The translations under genes and the position numbers were made by a program. Below are positions 24,899 to 32,664 of a DNA stretch of 64,000 bases, in pieces; positions within the stretch are counted from its first letter, which is position 1; every line of letters starts with the position of its first letter. The notes beneath the pieces were generated by a model. The model saw nothing but the letters and a program-made list of their open reading frames with translations. It searched no databases and was not told where the DNA came from. This DNA is from Myxococcales bacterium (GTDB taxonomy: Bacteria > Myxococcota_A > Polyangia > Polyangiales > Ga0077539), in the NCBI GenBank assembly GCA_016793325.1, contig JAEUKI010000075.1:62001-126000 (forward strand), in the 5' to 3' direction.

Positions 24899-26235
24899 GC
24901 GCTCGACGGACGAGGCGGACGACGAAGGCTCCGCTCGCGCGCACGATGGCGACGTGCGTGGCGCTCTCGGTCGCCGCGGTGAGCGCGAACGCGCTCGCGC
25001 AAGACGCGGCGAGCAACGCGGACGCGAGCGAACAAGACGCAGAGCGAGCGCTCGAAGACGTCCTCGCGATGGCCAGCAGCGACGGCGCGACGACCGCGAC
25101 GCCGACGACCGCGCCTCGCGAGGGCGAGGGCTCGTGCGAAGAGGACCCGATGCCCGCGGGGCACCTCGTGCGGGTCGAGACGCGGGTAGAGCCCGTGCGC
25201 CCGAAGGTCGGCGACCGCGTGCTGATCACGTATCGATTGATCGCACCGTCGAGCGATCGCGTGGAGTTCGAGCCGGATCCCGCGGCGTTTGCGCAACCGG
25301 CGAACGAGCTCGAGTACGCGAGGCAGCAGCCCGATCGAGACCGCCGCGCCCGCTCGGGGCCGGGCGGGACGGTCTTTGGCGAAGTGACCGTCGCGGTGCA
25401 GCCGTTCAAGACGGGCGAGGTGGTGATCCCGCGGCAGCTCGCGAGGCTCAACGCGGCGGGCGACGTCGTTCGCGTGTGCACGCCCCCGGTGCGATTTCGC
25501 GTGGGAGATCCCTTTGGAAACGCGCCGCACCCGACGCCGCGCGACCTCACGCCGCCCGAAGAAGTGACGGCCGAGACGCTTCGATGGCGCTACGTGATGC
25601 TCGGGCTCAACGGCGCGTTCGCGCTGATCGTGCTCACCATCGCGGTCAACTCGTACGTGCGCTCGAGACCCAAGCCCGAGGCGCCGCCTCCGCCGCCGAT
25701 TCCCCCGTGGATCTTGGCGACCGAGGCGCTGGAGGTCCTCTCGAAGAGCGACCTGCTCTCGCGCGGGCAGATCAAAGAGTACTACGACCAACTGTCGGAC
25801 ATCGTGCGTCGGTACATCGGCGCGCTCCGTGGGTTCGACGCGCTCGAGATGACGACGCTCGAGGTGCTCTCGAAGCTGAAGCGCGTTCCGATCGCGGGCG
25901 TGACGACGGCGGAGATCGCGCATTTGCTCACCGAGTGCGACCTCGTGAAGTTCGCGAGGCACGTTCCGACGCACCAAGAGAGCGACAAGATCTTGGACGT
26001 GGCGTACACGATCGTGCGGCGCTCGAGCCCCGCGGGGCAGAAGGCCGCCGCGGCTGAAGCGCAAAAGAGCGCTGAAAAGAGCGCGAAATTGAGCGACGAC
26101 AACGGCGCGAAGGGCGCGCGCGAGCCGAGCGACGAGCCGAGCGCGACCGACGCGAACAAGCCGAACGAGTCGAAGGACTCTTCGAAAGACGTCAGCGCGG
26201 TCGAGGTCGTCGAACACGAGGAGAAGCGCGGATGA
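24895..26235 (+). CDS. Membrane-anchored protein of the bat operon (BatD-like/DUF4381-like)
   Basis: This 446-residue protein has a signal peptide (CVALSVAAVSANALA, ~residues 20-36) and an acidic linker. A periplasmic beta domain follows at ~residues 85-205 (VETRVEPVRPKVGDRVLITYRL), recalling the Ig-like repeats of BatD. One transmembrane helix lies at about 234-254. A cytoplasmic helical part (KEYYDQLSDIVRRYIGALRGF...EMTTLEVLSKLK) resembles the tail often annotated DUF4381. The last ~50 residues are charged and low-complexity. It overlaps both neighbours by ATGA, so it is translated as part of the operon. I am sure of the architecture, less of the family name. Confidence 0.78.
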   Translation: MSARRTRRTTKAPLARTMATCVALSVAAVSANALAQDAASNADASEQDAERALEDVLAMASSDGATTATPTTAPREGEGSCEEDPMPAGHLVRVETRVEPVRPKVGDRVLITYRLIAPSSDRVEFEPDPAAFAQPANELEYARQQPDRDRRARSGPGGTVFGEVTVAVQPFKTGEVVIPRQLARLNAAGDVVRVCTPPVRFRVGDPFGNAPHPTPRDLTPPEEVTAETLRWRYVMLGLNGAFALIVLTIAVNSYVRSRPKPEAPPPPPIPPWILATEALEVLSKSDLLSRGQIKEYYDQLSDIVRRYIGALRGFDALEMTTLEVLSKLKRVPIAGVTTAEIAHLLTECDLVKFARHVPTHQESDKILDVAYTIVRRSSPAGQKAAAAEAQKSAEKSAKLSDDNGAKGAREPSDEPSATDANKPNESKDSSKDVSAVEVVEHEEKRG

Positions 26236-27359
26236 GCCCCACGCGGTCTGTCGTGCGCACGTCCGTCGCGAGCGCGGGGATCCTCGCGGTCTTCGCGGCG
26301 GTGTACGCGTACATCGTGCTCAGCAAGGGGTGGAGGGTCGAGCTCGCGAAGCCGTGGATGCTCTTGTCGCTGCTCGGCGCGCTCGTCGCGTTCATCGCGG
26401 GCTGGGTGGTGCTCGGGCGACGCGACGCGGGGCCGGGCGCGAGCGCTCCGAAGCTCTTCGTCTCGCGCGGGAGCGACCTCGCGAAGCTCCCGAAGAGCTG
26501 GAAGACGCGCGTGGCCGAGCTCCCCGCGGCGCTCAGGGTGTGCGCGCTCTGCCTCTTGGGCGTGGCCCTCGCCAGGCCGCAGCGCGTCGATGCGCCCGAG
26601 ACGCTCGAGCTCTCGGGCATCGACATCGTGCTCGTCATGGACATGTCCGGCTCGATGCGCGCGCAGGACCTGCAGCCGACGCGCCTCCAAGCCGCGAAAG
26701 AAGTGATCGACAACTTCATCGTCCGACGACGAACGGACCGCATCGGGTTCGTCGTGTTCGGGCGAGAGGCCTTTCCTGCGCTCGCGCCGACGCTGGACTA
26801 CCAAGCGCTGCGGCAGACCGTCTCGGCGATGGAGATTGGTGTGCTCAGCGAAGAGGGCCACGCAGGGACGGCCATCGGTGACGGCCTCGGCGCGGCGCTC
26901 AACTACCTGCGCCGAAGCGACGCGCGCTCGAAGGTCGTCGTGTTGCTCACGGACGGGTCGAACAACTCGGGCCACCTCGATCCCGATCACGCCGCGCGCT
27001 TCGCAGAGGCGCTGCGCGTGAAGGTCTTCACGGTGCTCGTCGGGCAATCGGACGAGGCGCCGATCACGACGGGGCAGGATTTCTTCGGGCGGCCGGTGGT
27101 GCAGACCGCTCGCTTCCCGATGGACCCGGCGCTCTTGCAGCGCATCGCGACGACGAGCAACGGGCAGTTCTTTCGCGCGGCCGATCGCGGGACGCTCGAG
27201 CAGGCGTTTCACTCGATCTTGGACAACCTCGAGCGCTCGCGCATCGCGGACGCGGGCGTGCGGCACACGGAGCTGTTTCCGTTCGTCGCGGCGCCGGCGC
27301 TCTTGCTGCTCGCGCTCGAACTCTTGTTGAGCTCGACGCTCTTGCGGAGGTTTCCGTGA
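26232..27359 (+). CDS. batA: BatA-like VWA membrane protein
   Basis: This 375-residue aerotolerance-type protein has two N-terminal membrane segments (residues ~13-30 and 42-62) and a further short hydrophobic stretch. A VWA domain then starts near 132 with the metal-ion site D137-M-S-G-S (VMDMSGSM). A final membrane helix (FVAAPALLLLALELLLSSTLL) is at the very C-terminus, typical of BatA/BatB. The GTAIGDGLGAAL and VVLLTDGSNNSG motifs complete the VWA fold. It overlaps the preceding and following genes by four bases. The role, inferred from Bacteroides, Leptospira and Francisella homologues, is envelope integrity or oxidative stress tolerance. Confidence 0.93.
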   Translation: MSPTRSVVRTSVASAGILAVFAAVYAYIVLSKGWRVELAKPWMLLSLLGALVAFIAGWVVLGRRDAGPGASAPKLFVSRGSDLAKLPKSWKTRVAELPAALRVCALCLLGVALARPQRVDAPETLELSGIDIVLVMDMSGSMRAQDLQPTRLQAAKEVIDNFIVRRRTDRIGFVVFGREAFPALAPTLDYQALRQTVSAMEIGVLSEEGHAGTAIGDGLGAALNYLRRSDARSKVVVLLTDGSNNSGHLDPDHAARFAEALRVKVFTVLVGQSDEAPITTGQDFFGRPVVQTARFPMDPALLQRIATTSNGQFFRAADRGTLEQAFHSILDNLERSRIADAGVRHTELFPFVAAPALLLLALELLLSSTLLRRFP

Positions 27360-28441
27360 GGTGGGCAGCGGGCGAGTGGCGGTGGGTCACGCTCGTGCTC
27401 GCGCTCGTGTGCGCGGGCGCGCTTTTGTGGGCGTATTATCAACGGCGCCGCGCGCTCGCGAAGTTCGGCGACGAGTCGCTCGTCCGCGCGCTTCGCGACG
27501 GAGCGCCCGCGGGCTTTCGCGCGGCGCGCGGCGTGCTCGCGGTGATCGCGCTCTTGCTCACGGGCTTCGCCGTCGCGCGGCCGCAGGGGCGCGCGCGGAC
27601 CGAGGTCCTCTCGCGGCGCGGGATCGACATCGTCGTGTGCCTCGATGTGTCCAAGTCGATGCTCGCGCGGGACGTCGCTCCCTCGCGCATCGCGAGGGCC
27701 AAGAGCGAGCTCCGTCGGTTGATGGAAGAAGAGCCCGGCGATCGCGTGGGCGTCGTCGTCTTCGCGGGCAGCACGATGGAGTACCCGCTCACGACCGATC
27801 ACGAGAGCGCGCAGCGCTTCTATCGCGACGTCGAGCCGTGGAACTTCCCCGTCGGCGGGACCTCCATCGGCCGCGCGATCACCGCGGCGCACGAGATGTT
27901 TCGACGCGATCCTCTGTCCGCGCGTCGCTCGAAGGTCATCTTGGTGCTGACCGACGGCGAGGACCTCGACGGCGACCCGATCGCCGCGGCGCGCGCCGCG
28001 CAGGGCGAAGGCATCGCGACGTACGTCGTGGCGATCGGGAGCACGGTTCCTGAGCCGATTCCGATGTACTCGCCCGAGGGGCGAATGGTCGGCTTCGAGC
28101 GTGATTCTCGCGGCGAAGTGAAGACCACGAGGTTCACGCCCGAGATGGAGACGCAGCTGCGCTCCGTCGTCGACGCAGGACGCGGCCAGTACATCCGCCC
28201 CCGACAGGGCGAGATCGGCATCGAGCAGGTGCGTCGCGCGATCGCAAACCTCCGTCGCGCGGAGATCGCTGCGTCGCAGCAGACCGTGTACGACGAGCTC
28301 GCGGGGTGGCTGCTCGCGCCAGCGTTTGTTCTCTTGCTCGTGGGATCGGTGTTCGTGCCCGAGCGGCTCGGACGCAAGGCGAGCGAGAAGCCCGCGCCGA
28401 GACCCGCGCGAAAGCCGCGGCGCAAGAAGGGGGTGCTGTGA
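27356..28441 (+). CDS. batB: BatB-like VWA membrane protein
   Basis: This 361-residue paralogue of BatA has N-terminal membrane helices (~residues 6-24 and 57-75). The VWA metal site is D97-V-S-K-S (CLDVSKSM), followed by GGTSIGRAI and ILVLTDGEDLDGD. A C-terminal helix (GWLLAPAFVLLLVGSVFVP) is followed by a basic tail (RPARKPRRKKG). It starts with GTG 27356, overlapping the batA stop (GTGA), and shares one base with the next ATG. It probably pairs with BatA in one membrane complex acted on by MoxR. Confidence 0.93.
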   Translation: MRWAAGEWRWVTLVLALVCAGALLWAYYQRRRALAKFGDESLVRALRDGAPAGFRAARGVLAVIALLLTGFAVARPQGRARTEVLSRRGIDIVVCLDVSKSMLARDVAPSRIARAKSELRRLMEEEPGDRVGVVVFAGSTMEYPLTTDHESAQRFYRDVEPWNFPVGGTSIGRAITAAHEMFRRDPLSARRSKVILVLTDGEDLDGDPIAAARAAQGEGIATYVVAIGSTVPEPIPMYSPEGRMVGFERDSRGEVKTTRFTPEMETQLRSVVDAGRGQYIRPRQGEIGIEQVRRAIANLRRAEIAASQQTVYDELAGWLLAPAFVLLLVGSVFVPERLGRKASEKPAPRPARKPRRKKGVL

Positions 28442-29442
28442 TGAGCACCGCGGGCGCAGAGCGAAAGAAGAAGAGCAAGAAGAGCGCGAAGGGCGCGAAG
28501 AAGGGCGCGAGAGCCCCGTCGACCGCGCGTCCCTGGTGGATCGTCGGCGTCGTGTGCGCGCTGCTCGTCGGCGCGACCGCGTACGCGTGGAAGCCGCGCG
28601 AGGTCGCCGAGCCCAACGTGAAGCGCGGCAACGAGCGCTATCGCGCGGGGCAATTCGAAGCAGCGCGCGACGAGTACGAAGCGGCTCCGGGCGCGGGGCC
28701 GAGGTTCGCGGGCGTGCACACAGACCGCGGGCTCGCGCGGTTTCGACTGGCGATTCCCACGGATGGCGGAGGGCTGCCGCTGCTCTCGCTCGACGGAGGA
28801 GCGCCGCCGGGCGTCGATCAGGCGCAAGAGGCGTTTCGCACGGCCGCGCGCGGAGGGACCACCAACGCCGCGGAGGACGTCGACGCGTTCTTGCGGGCGA
28901 GGGCGGCGTTCAACCTCGCGAACACGTTCTTCTCGACGCGGTCGTGGGACAACGCGATCGACTCGTACAAAGAGGCGCTGCGTCTGCGGCCCGGTTGGAC
29001 GGACGCCGCGTGGAACCTCGAGCTCGCGCGGCGCCTCCGCGAGCAAGACCGCAATCCCCCAGACGCAGGCCAAGACGCGAGCCAGGACGCAGAGCCGAAC
29101 GACGCCTCGCAGCCGCCGCGCGACGCCAACGACGGTGACGGCGGCAACAACCGCGGCGACGGCGGGCAAAACGACGGCGGTCAAGGTCGCGGCGACGGAG
29201 GCAACGGCAACCCCGACGGCTCCAACCGCAGCGACGGCGGCTCGCAAGGCGACAGCGGGATGGACGGAGGAGCGCCCCCACCCGAGTCGAGCGACGGCGG
29301 AAACCAGCCCCCGTCGAGCGACGCGAGCGCGCCGAGGACGATGGCGCCGCTCGATCAGCTCGAGCGTTCGTCGCGTAGTTTGCAGCAAGAAATGATGCGA
29401 CGCCGCGGGATCGCCCCGCGCTCGCCGGACGACGATCGATGA
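28441..29442 (+). CDS. batC: BatC-like TPR membrane protein
   Basis: This 333-residue protein has a Lys-rich cytoplasmic N-terminus (KKKSKKSAKGAKKG) and one transmembrane helix (residues 32-50). TPR units (NVKRGNERYRAGQFEAARDEY and FNLANTFFSTRSWDNAIDSY) are the BatC hallmark. From about residue 200 to 300 it is almost pure Asp/Gly/Asn/Gln, a flexible linker on the periplasmic side. The ATG at 28441 shares its A with the batB stop. It ends on an ATGA overlap with batD. TPRs suggest it docks other Bat proteins. Confidence 0.88.
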   Translation: MSTAGAERKKKSKKSAKGAKKGARAPSTARPWWIVGVVCALLVGATAYAWKPREVAEPNVKRGNERYRAGQFEAARDEYEAAPGAGPRFAGVHTDRGLARFRLAIPTDGGGLPLLSLDGGAPPGVDQAQEAFRTAARGGTTNAAEDVDAFLRARAAFNLANTFFSTRSWDNAIDSYKEALRLRPGWTDAAWNLELARRLREQDRNPPDAGQDASQDAEPNDASQPPRDANDGDGGNNRGDGGQNDGGQGRGDGGNGNPDGSNRSDGGSQGDSGMDGGAPPPESSDGGNQPPSSDASAPRTMAPLDQLERSSRSLQQEMMRRRGIAPRSPDDDR

Positions 29443-31232
29443 ACCACCGCCGTGCTTCGTGGCTCGGGGGAGTCGTCGCGGCGCTCGTCGCGGCGCCGTC
29501 GTCGTCGCACGCGGCGGTGTTCTTGACGGTCGAGGCCGAGCCGCTGCGCGCGCAGGTGGGGCAAGCGATCAGCGTTCGGTACTCGGTGCGTACGCGCGAT
29601 CAGGGCGCGGTGCAGATCATGCCCTTGAATTTTGGTGCGCTGCAGCTCTTGAGCGATCCTTCGCCGCCGCAGGTGCCGATGATGTGGGGGACGGGCATGG
29701 GGTTCTCGATGGAGACCTCGACGGAGTACCTCGTGCGCGCGCCGCGGCCGGGGCGCTACACGATCACGAGCGGACGCGCGATCGACACGCGATCGGGCCG
29801 CGTGATCGCGCAGGCGCCGCCGGTGACGATCGTGGTTGGTGACGCGGGCGCGGCGGACGACGAGGACGCAGGCGCGGTGACCGCGGGCGATCCCGACGCG
29901 AGCGCAGGGCCTCCGGCGGATCCCGACGCGCCTCCCAACGGTGACCTCAGCGGCGCGTACTACGACATGGTTGGCTTCTACCGCGTGGGCGTCTCGCGTC
30001 CGCGCGCGTACCTCGGCGAGCAGCTCGAGTACCGCGTGTGGGCGTACTCGGCGTCGCCGGACGCGGGCTGCGAAGTGAGCGAAGAGCCCACGTTTCCCGG
30101 GTTTTGGAACGAGGTCTATTCGCCGCCGACCCGCGAGTGCGCGCAGCGTTGGTTTTCGCAGCAGGTCAACGGTCGGTTCATGGCGATCGGGCTCGTGCGA
30201 AAGTACGGGCTCTTCGCGACGCAGACGGGCGTGCAGCGCTTCGGCTCGGTGGTCGGGCGCATCGACGTGATGACGGGCGGGATGTTTCGACAGGTGCGTC
30301 GCGCCGAGTCGCGCACGCCGCTCGTCGAGCTCACGGTGATCGAGCCTCCCGTCGCGGGCAGACCCGAGGGGTACGTCCCCGGGACGATCGGCCCCGTCGC
30401 GCTCGAAGCGACGATCGACCGTGCGAATTGCCCGGTGGGCGAGACCGCGACGATCTCGGTCCGCGCCGTGAGCGAGGGCTCGCTCGCGAGCGCGCAGCTT
30501 CGGTTCGAGCGCAACGTCGACGGCGCCCGCGTGCGCGCGGCCGAAGGGCGCACGGTGATCGAGCGCGCTGGGGAGTCCGGGCGCTTTCGGAGCACGCGGA
30601 CGATGGAGCTCTTGGTCGTCCCCGAGCGGCCCGGAGACATCGCGCTCGGCGAAGCGAGCCTCGCGTACTGGGACCCTGTCGAAGAGCGGTACGGCGTCGC
30701 GAGGGTGGCGCTCCCGTCGGTGCGCGCGTCGGGCGAGCGCGTGCGGCGCGAGAACGAGGGAACGGCGCAAGAGGACCCCGCGCGCGTGCTGCGAGGGCTC
30801 AGCGCGAGCCCGTCGCTGCGAGGCTATTCGCCGGTGTTTCAATCCGCGCGGGTCGCGCTGGGCACGGCGTTGCTTCCGACGTTGGCTGCGGGGGCCTTCG
30901 CCCTCGGACGCGCGGGGCTTCGATGGAAGAAGCGCGCGGACGCCGAGCGCGTCGAAGGGGCGAAGAACGACCCCGAGTCGCTCTTGCGCGAGGCGCAACG
31001 CGCTCTTGCGACGGACGCAAAGCAAGCGTGCGCCCTCTGCGCGCGCGCGATCGAGCGCGCGAAGGCCGAGGCCCGCGACGCCGAGGTCGAGCTTTCGGAC
31101 GCGCAGAACGCGCTCGTGAGCGAGGCGACGAGCGCGCTCGAGGCCGTGCGCTTCGCGGGGACAGGGAGCGCGGAAGAGGCCGTCTCTCGCAGCGAAAAAG
31201 CGGTCCGCGCGATCATGGAGGCGACGAGGTGA
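29439..31232 (+). CDS. batD: BatD-like protein
   Basis: This 597-residue exported protein has a signal peptide (GGVVAALVAAPSSSHA, cleavage near residue 25). Several Ig-like beta domains follow (VFLTVEAEPLRAQVGQAISV at the start; ATIDRANCPVGETATISVRA later). The repeated use of P..V.VG..i.v is the BatD/oxygen-tolerance pattern. A transmembrane helix is at about 472-492, followed by a cytoplasmic helical tail. An acidic low-complexity insert lies around residues 135-165. The start overlaps batC (ATGA) and the stop overlaps batE (GTGA). Confidence 0.9.
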   Translation: MNHRRASWLGGVVAALVAAPSSSHAAVFLTVEAEPLRAQVGQAISVRYSVRTRDQGAVQIMPLNFGALQLLSDPSPPQVPMMWGTGMGFSMETSTEYLVRAPRPGRYTITSGRAIDTRSGRVIAQAPPVTIVVGDAGAADDEDAGAVTAGDPDASAGPPADPDAPPNGDLSGAYYDMVGFYRVGVSRPRAYLGEQLEYRVWAYSASPDAGCEVSEEPTFPGFWNEVYSPPTRECAQRWFSQQVNGRFMAIGLVRKYGLFATQTGVQRFGSVVGRIDVMTGGMFRQVRRAESRTPLVELTVIEPPVAGRPEGYVPGTIGPVALEATIDRANCPVGETATISVRAVSEGSLASAQLRFERNVDGARVRAAEGRTVIERAGESGRFRSTRTMELLVVPERPGDIALGEASLAYWDPVEERYGVARVALPSVRASGERVRRENEGTAQEDPARVLRGLSASPSLRGYSPVFQSARVALGTALLPTLAAGAFALGRAGLRWKKRADAERVEGAKNDPESLLREAQRALATDAKQACALCARAIERAKAEARDAEVELSDAQNALVSEATSALEAVRFAGTGSAEEAVSRSEKAVRAIMEATR

Positions 31233-32002
31233 GCGCGCGCAAGGTCGCATACGTGGTGGCGATGGCCGCCCTTGTGCTCTCGAGCGCGGCGAGCGCGGTT
31301 CCCGCCCGCGAGCTCGTCGCGCGGTCACGGGCCGCGGCGACGCGGGGCGATTGGAACGCCTCTGCGCGCGCGCTCGAAGAGCTCGTGGCCGCGGGGGTCG
31401 ACGACAACTCGGTGCTCTACGACCTCGGGACCGCGTACGCGAACGCGGGTCGCTACGGCGAGGCGATTCACCGGTTCGAACAAGTCGTGCGCAGGCAGGT
31501 GTTCGACGCGGACGCGCAGCACAACCTGCGGGCGGCGCGCTTGCGGCTCGCGCATCGCGACGCAGAGCGCACCGGGCGCGCGGTCGCAGAGACGTCACTG
31601 CCGTTCAAGACAGCGCTCGGCGAGGTGCTTCCGCTCGACGCGGCGGTCTCGCTCGCGGTGCTCGCGCAGCTCGCGGCGGGCGTGGGCTTGTGGATCGCGC
31701 GTAGACGATCGAGCGAAGCGGCGCGGATCGGTGGGATCTCGGCGGCGGCGCTCTTCGGGCTGTGCGCGCTCTTCGCGCTCTCGGTGCTCTGGGCCCGCAG
31801 CAGCGCAGAGCCCGCGGCGATCGTCCTTCGCGACGGCGTGAAGCTCCTCGACGCGCCGGCCGAGGACGCGATCGCGGGCGAAATTGTGCGAGAGGGTGAG
31901 CGTGTGCTGTCGATCGAGCGCAACGGAACCTTCGCGCGCGTCCGCACCGTGAGCGGAAAGCAAGGCTGGGTGCGCGCTCGCGACGTCGGCTCGATGGATT
32001 GA
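31229..32002 (+). CDS. batE: BatE-like TPR/SH3 protein
   Basis: This 257-residue last gene of the operon has a signal or anchor helix (VAYVVAMAALVLSSAASA). TPR repeats follow (SVLYDLGTAYANAGRYGEAIHRFEQV), then two membrane helices (~140-157 and ~170-190) and a C-terminal SH3b-like domain (VLRDGVKLLDAPAED...GEIVREGERV...GKQGWVRARDV). This is the classic BatE order. The GTG at 31229 overlaps the batD stop. SH3b domains often contact peptidoglycan, which fits a wall-linked complex. Confidence 0.9.
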   Translation: MSARKVAYVVAMAALVLSSAASAVPARELVARSRAAATRGDWNASARALEELVAAGVDDNSVLYDLGTAYANAGRYGEAIHRFEQVVRRQVFDADAQHNLRAARLRLAHRDAERTGRAVAETSLPFKTALGEVLPLDAAVSLAVLAQLAAGVGLWIARRRSSEAARIGGISAAALFGLCALFALSVLWARSSAEPAAIVLRDGVKLLDAPAEDAIAGEIVREGERVLSIERNGTFARVRTVSGKQGWVRARDVGSMD

Positions 32003-32049
32003 GATCCTCTGGTTTCGCGGCGCCGCGAGACGTGCGAGGCTCGGGTTCG

Positions 32050-32643
32050 ATGCATGCGAAGCGGGCGGACGGGGCGGTGTTCGACTTCTCGATCAAGGGG
32101 ACGATTTTTCGTGGGCTGGTGCTGGTCCTGAAGCAGGACGGAAAGCTCACCGCGGTCGAGTCGAAGCTGTCGGGGCCTACGCTCGAGCTCGTTCGCGCGC
32201 TGCCGACGGCGGGCGCGTGGATCGATGGCGTTCGCGTGGTCGAGCTCGAAGAGGCGATGGCGCTCGTCTCGAGCGACAAAGAGCTCTTCGATGTGGGGCG
32301 GCGGTCCGTGGCTGTGGAGCTTCGGGCCATCACGCGCTCGGTGACCGAGGGCGTGCTGCGGCTGTTCGGCGCGAGCCCTGCGTCGCTGCTCTCGCGCATC
32401 TCGATGTTCGATCCGGTGACCGCGCGCGGAACGAAGAACGTCTGGACGCCCACCGGCGACAAGCGCGGTGAGATGCGCGTGATCTACCCGACGTCCAGAC
32501 TCTTGCCCGACGCCATGGGGGCGATCTCTGCAGGGATGCTCGTCGCGACGCTCGAGGTGTGCCGCACCAAGGGGTCGTCGGTGTTCAACGGCTTCACGAA
32601 CGAGGCGCGCAACGAGATGCGCTTCACGATCGAGTGGGAGTGA
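32050..32643 (+). CDS. Conserved protein, possibly the myxobacterial DUF2378/TIGR02265 family
   Basis: This is a 197-residue soluble protein with no signal peptide or membrane segment. The opening IKGTIFRGLVLVLKQDGKL and the close of the chain (a GMLVATLEVCRTKG helix, then strands ending RFTIEWE) recall the Myxococcales-restricted paralogous family TIGR02265. I cannot confirm this by eye. No catalytic motif is visible. The ATG at 32050 is chosen over 31999, which lies inside the end of batE. It follows the bat operon by 47 bp and may be read through from it. Confidence 0.6.
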   Translation: MHAKRADGAVFDFSIKGTIFRGLVLVLKQDGKLTAVESKLSGPTLELVRALPTAGAWIDGVRVVELEEAMALVSSDKELFDVGRRSVAVELRAITRSVTEGVLRLFGASPASLLSRISMFDPVTARGTKNVWTPTGDKRGEMRVIYPTSRLLPDAMGAISAGMLVATLEVCRTKGSSVFNGFTNEARNEMRFTIEWE

Positions 32644-32664
32644 GTCCGCGCGCGCGAAGGCGCG

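Noticed and set aside
28910..29281. Arg-rich minus-strand frame inside batC
   Set aside because: Mirror of the Asp/Gly-rich linker of BatC, not an independent gene.
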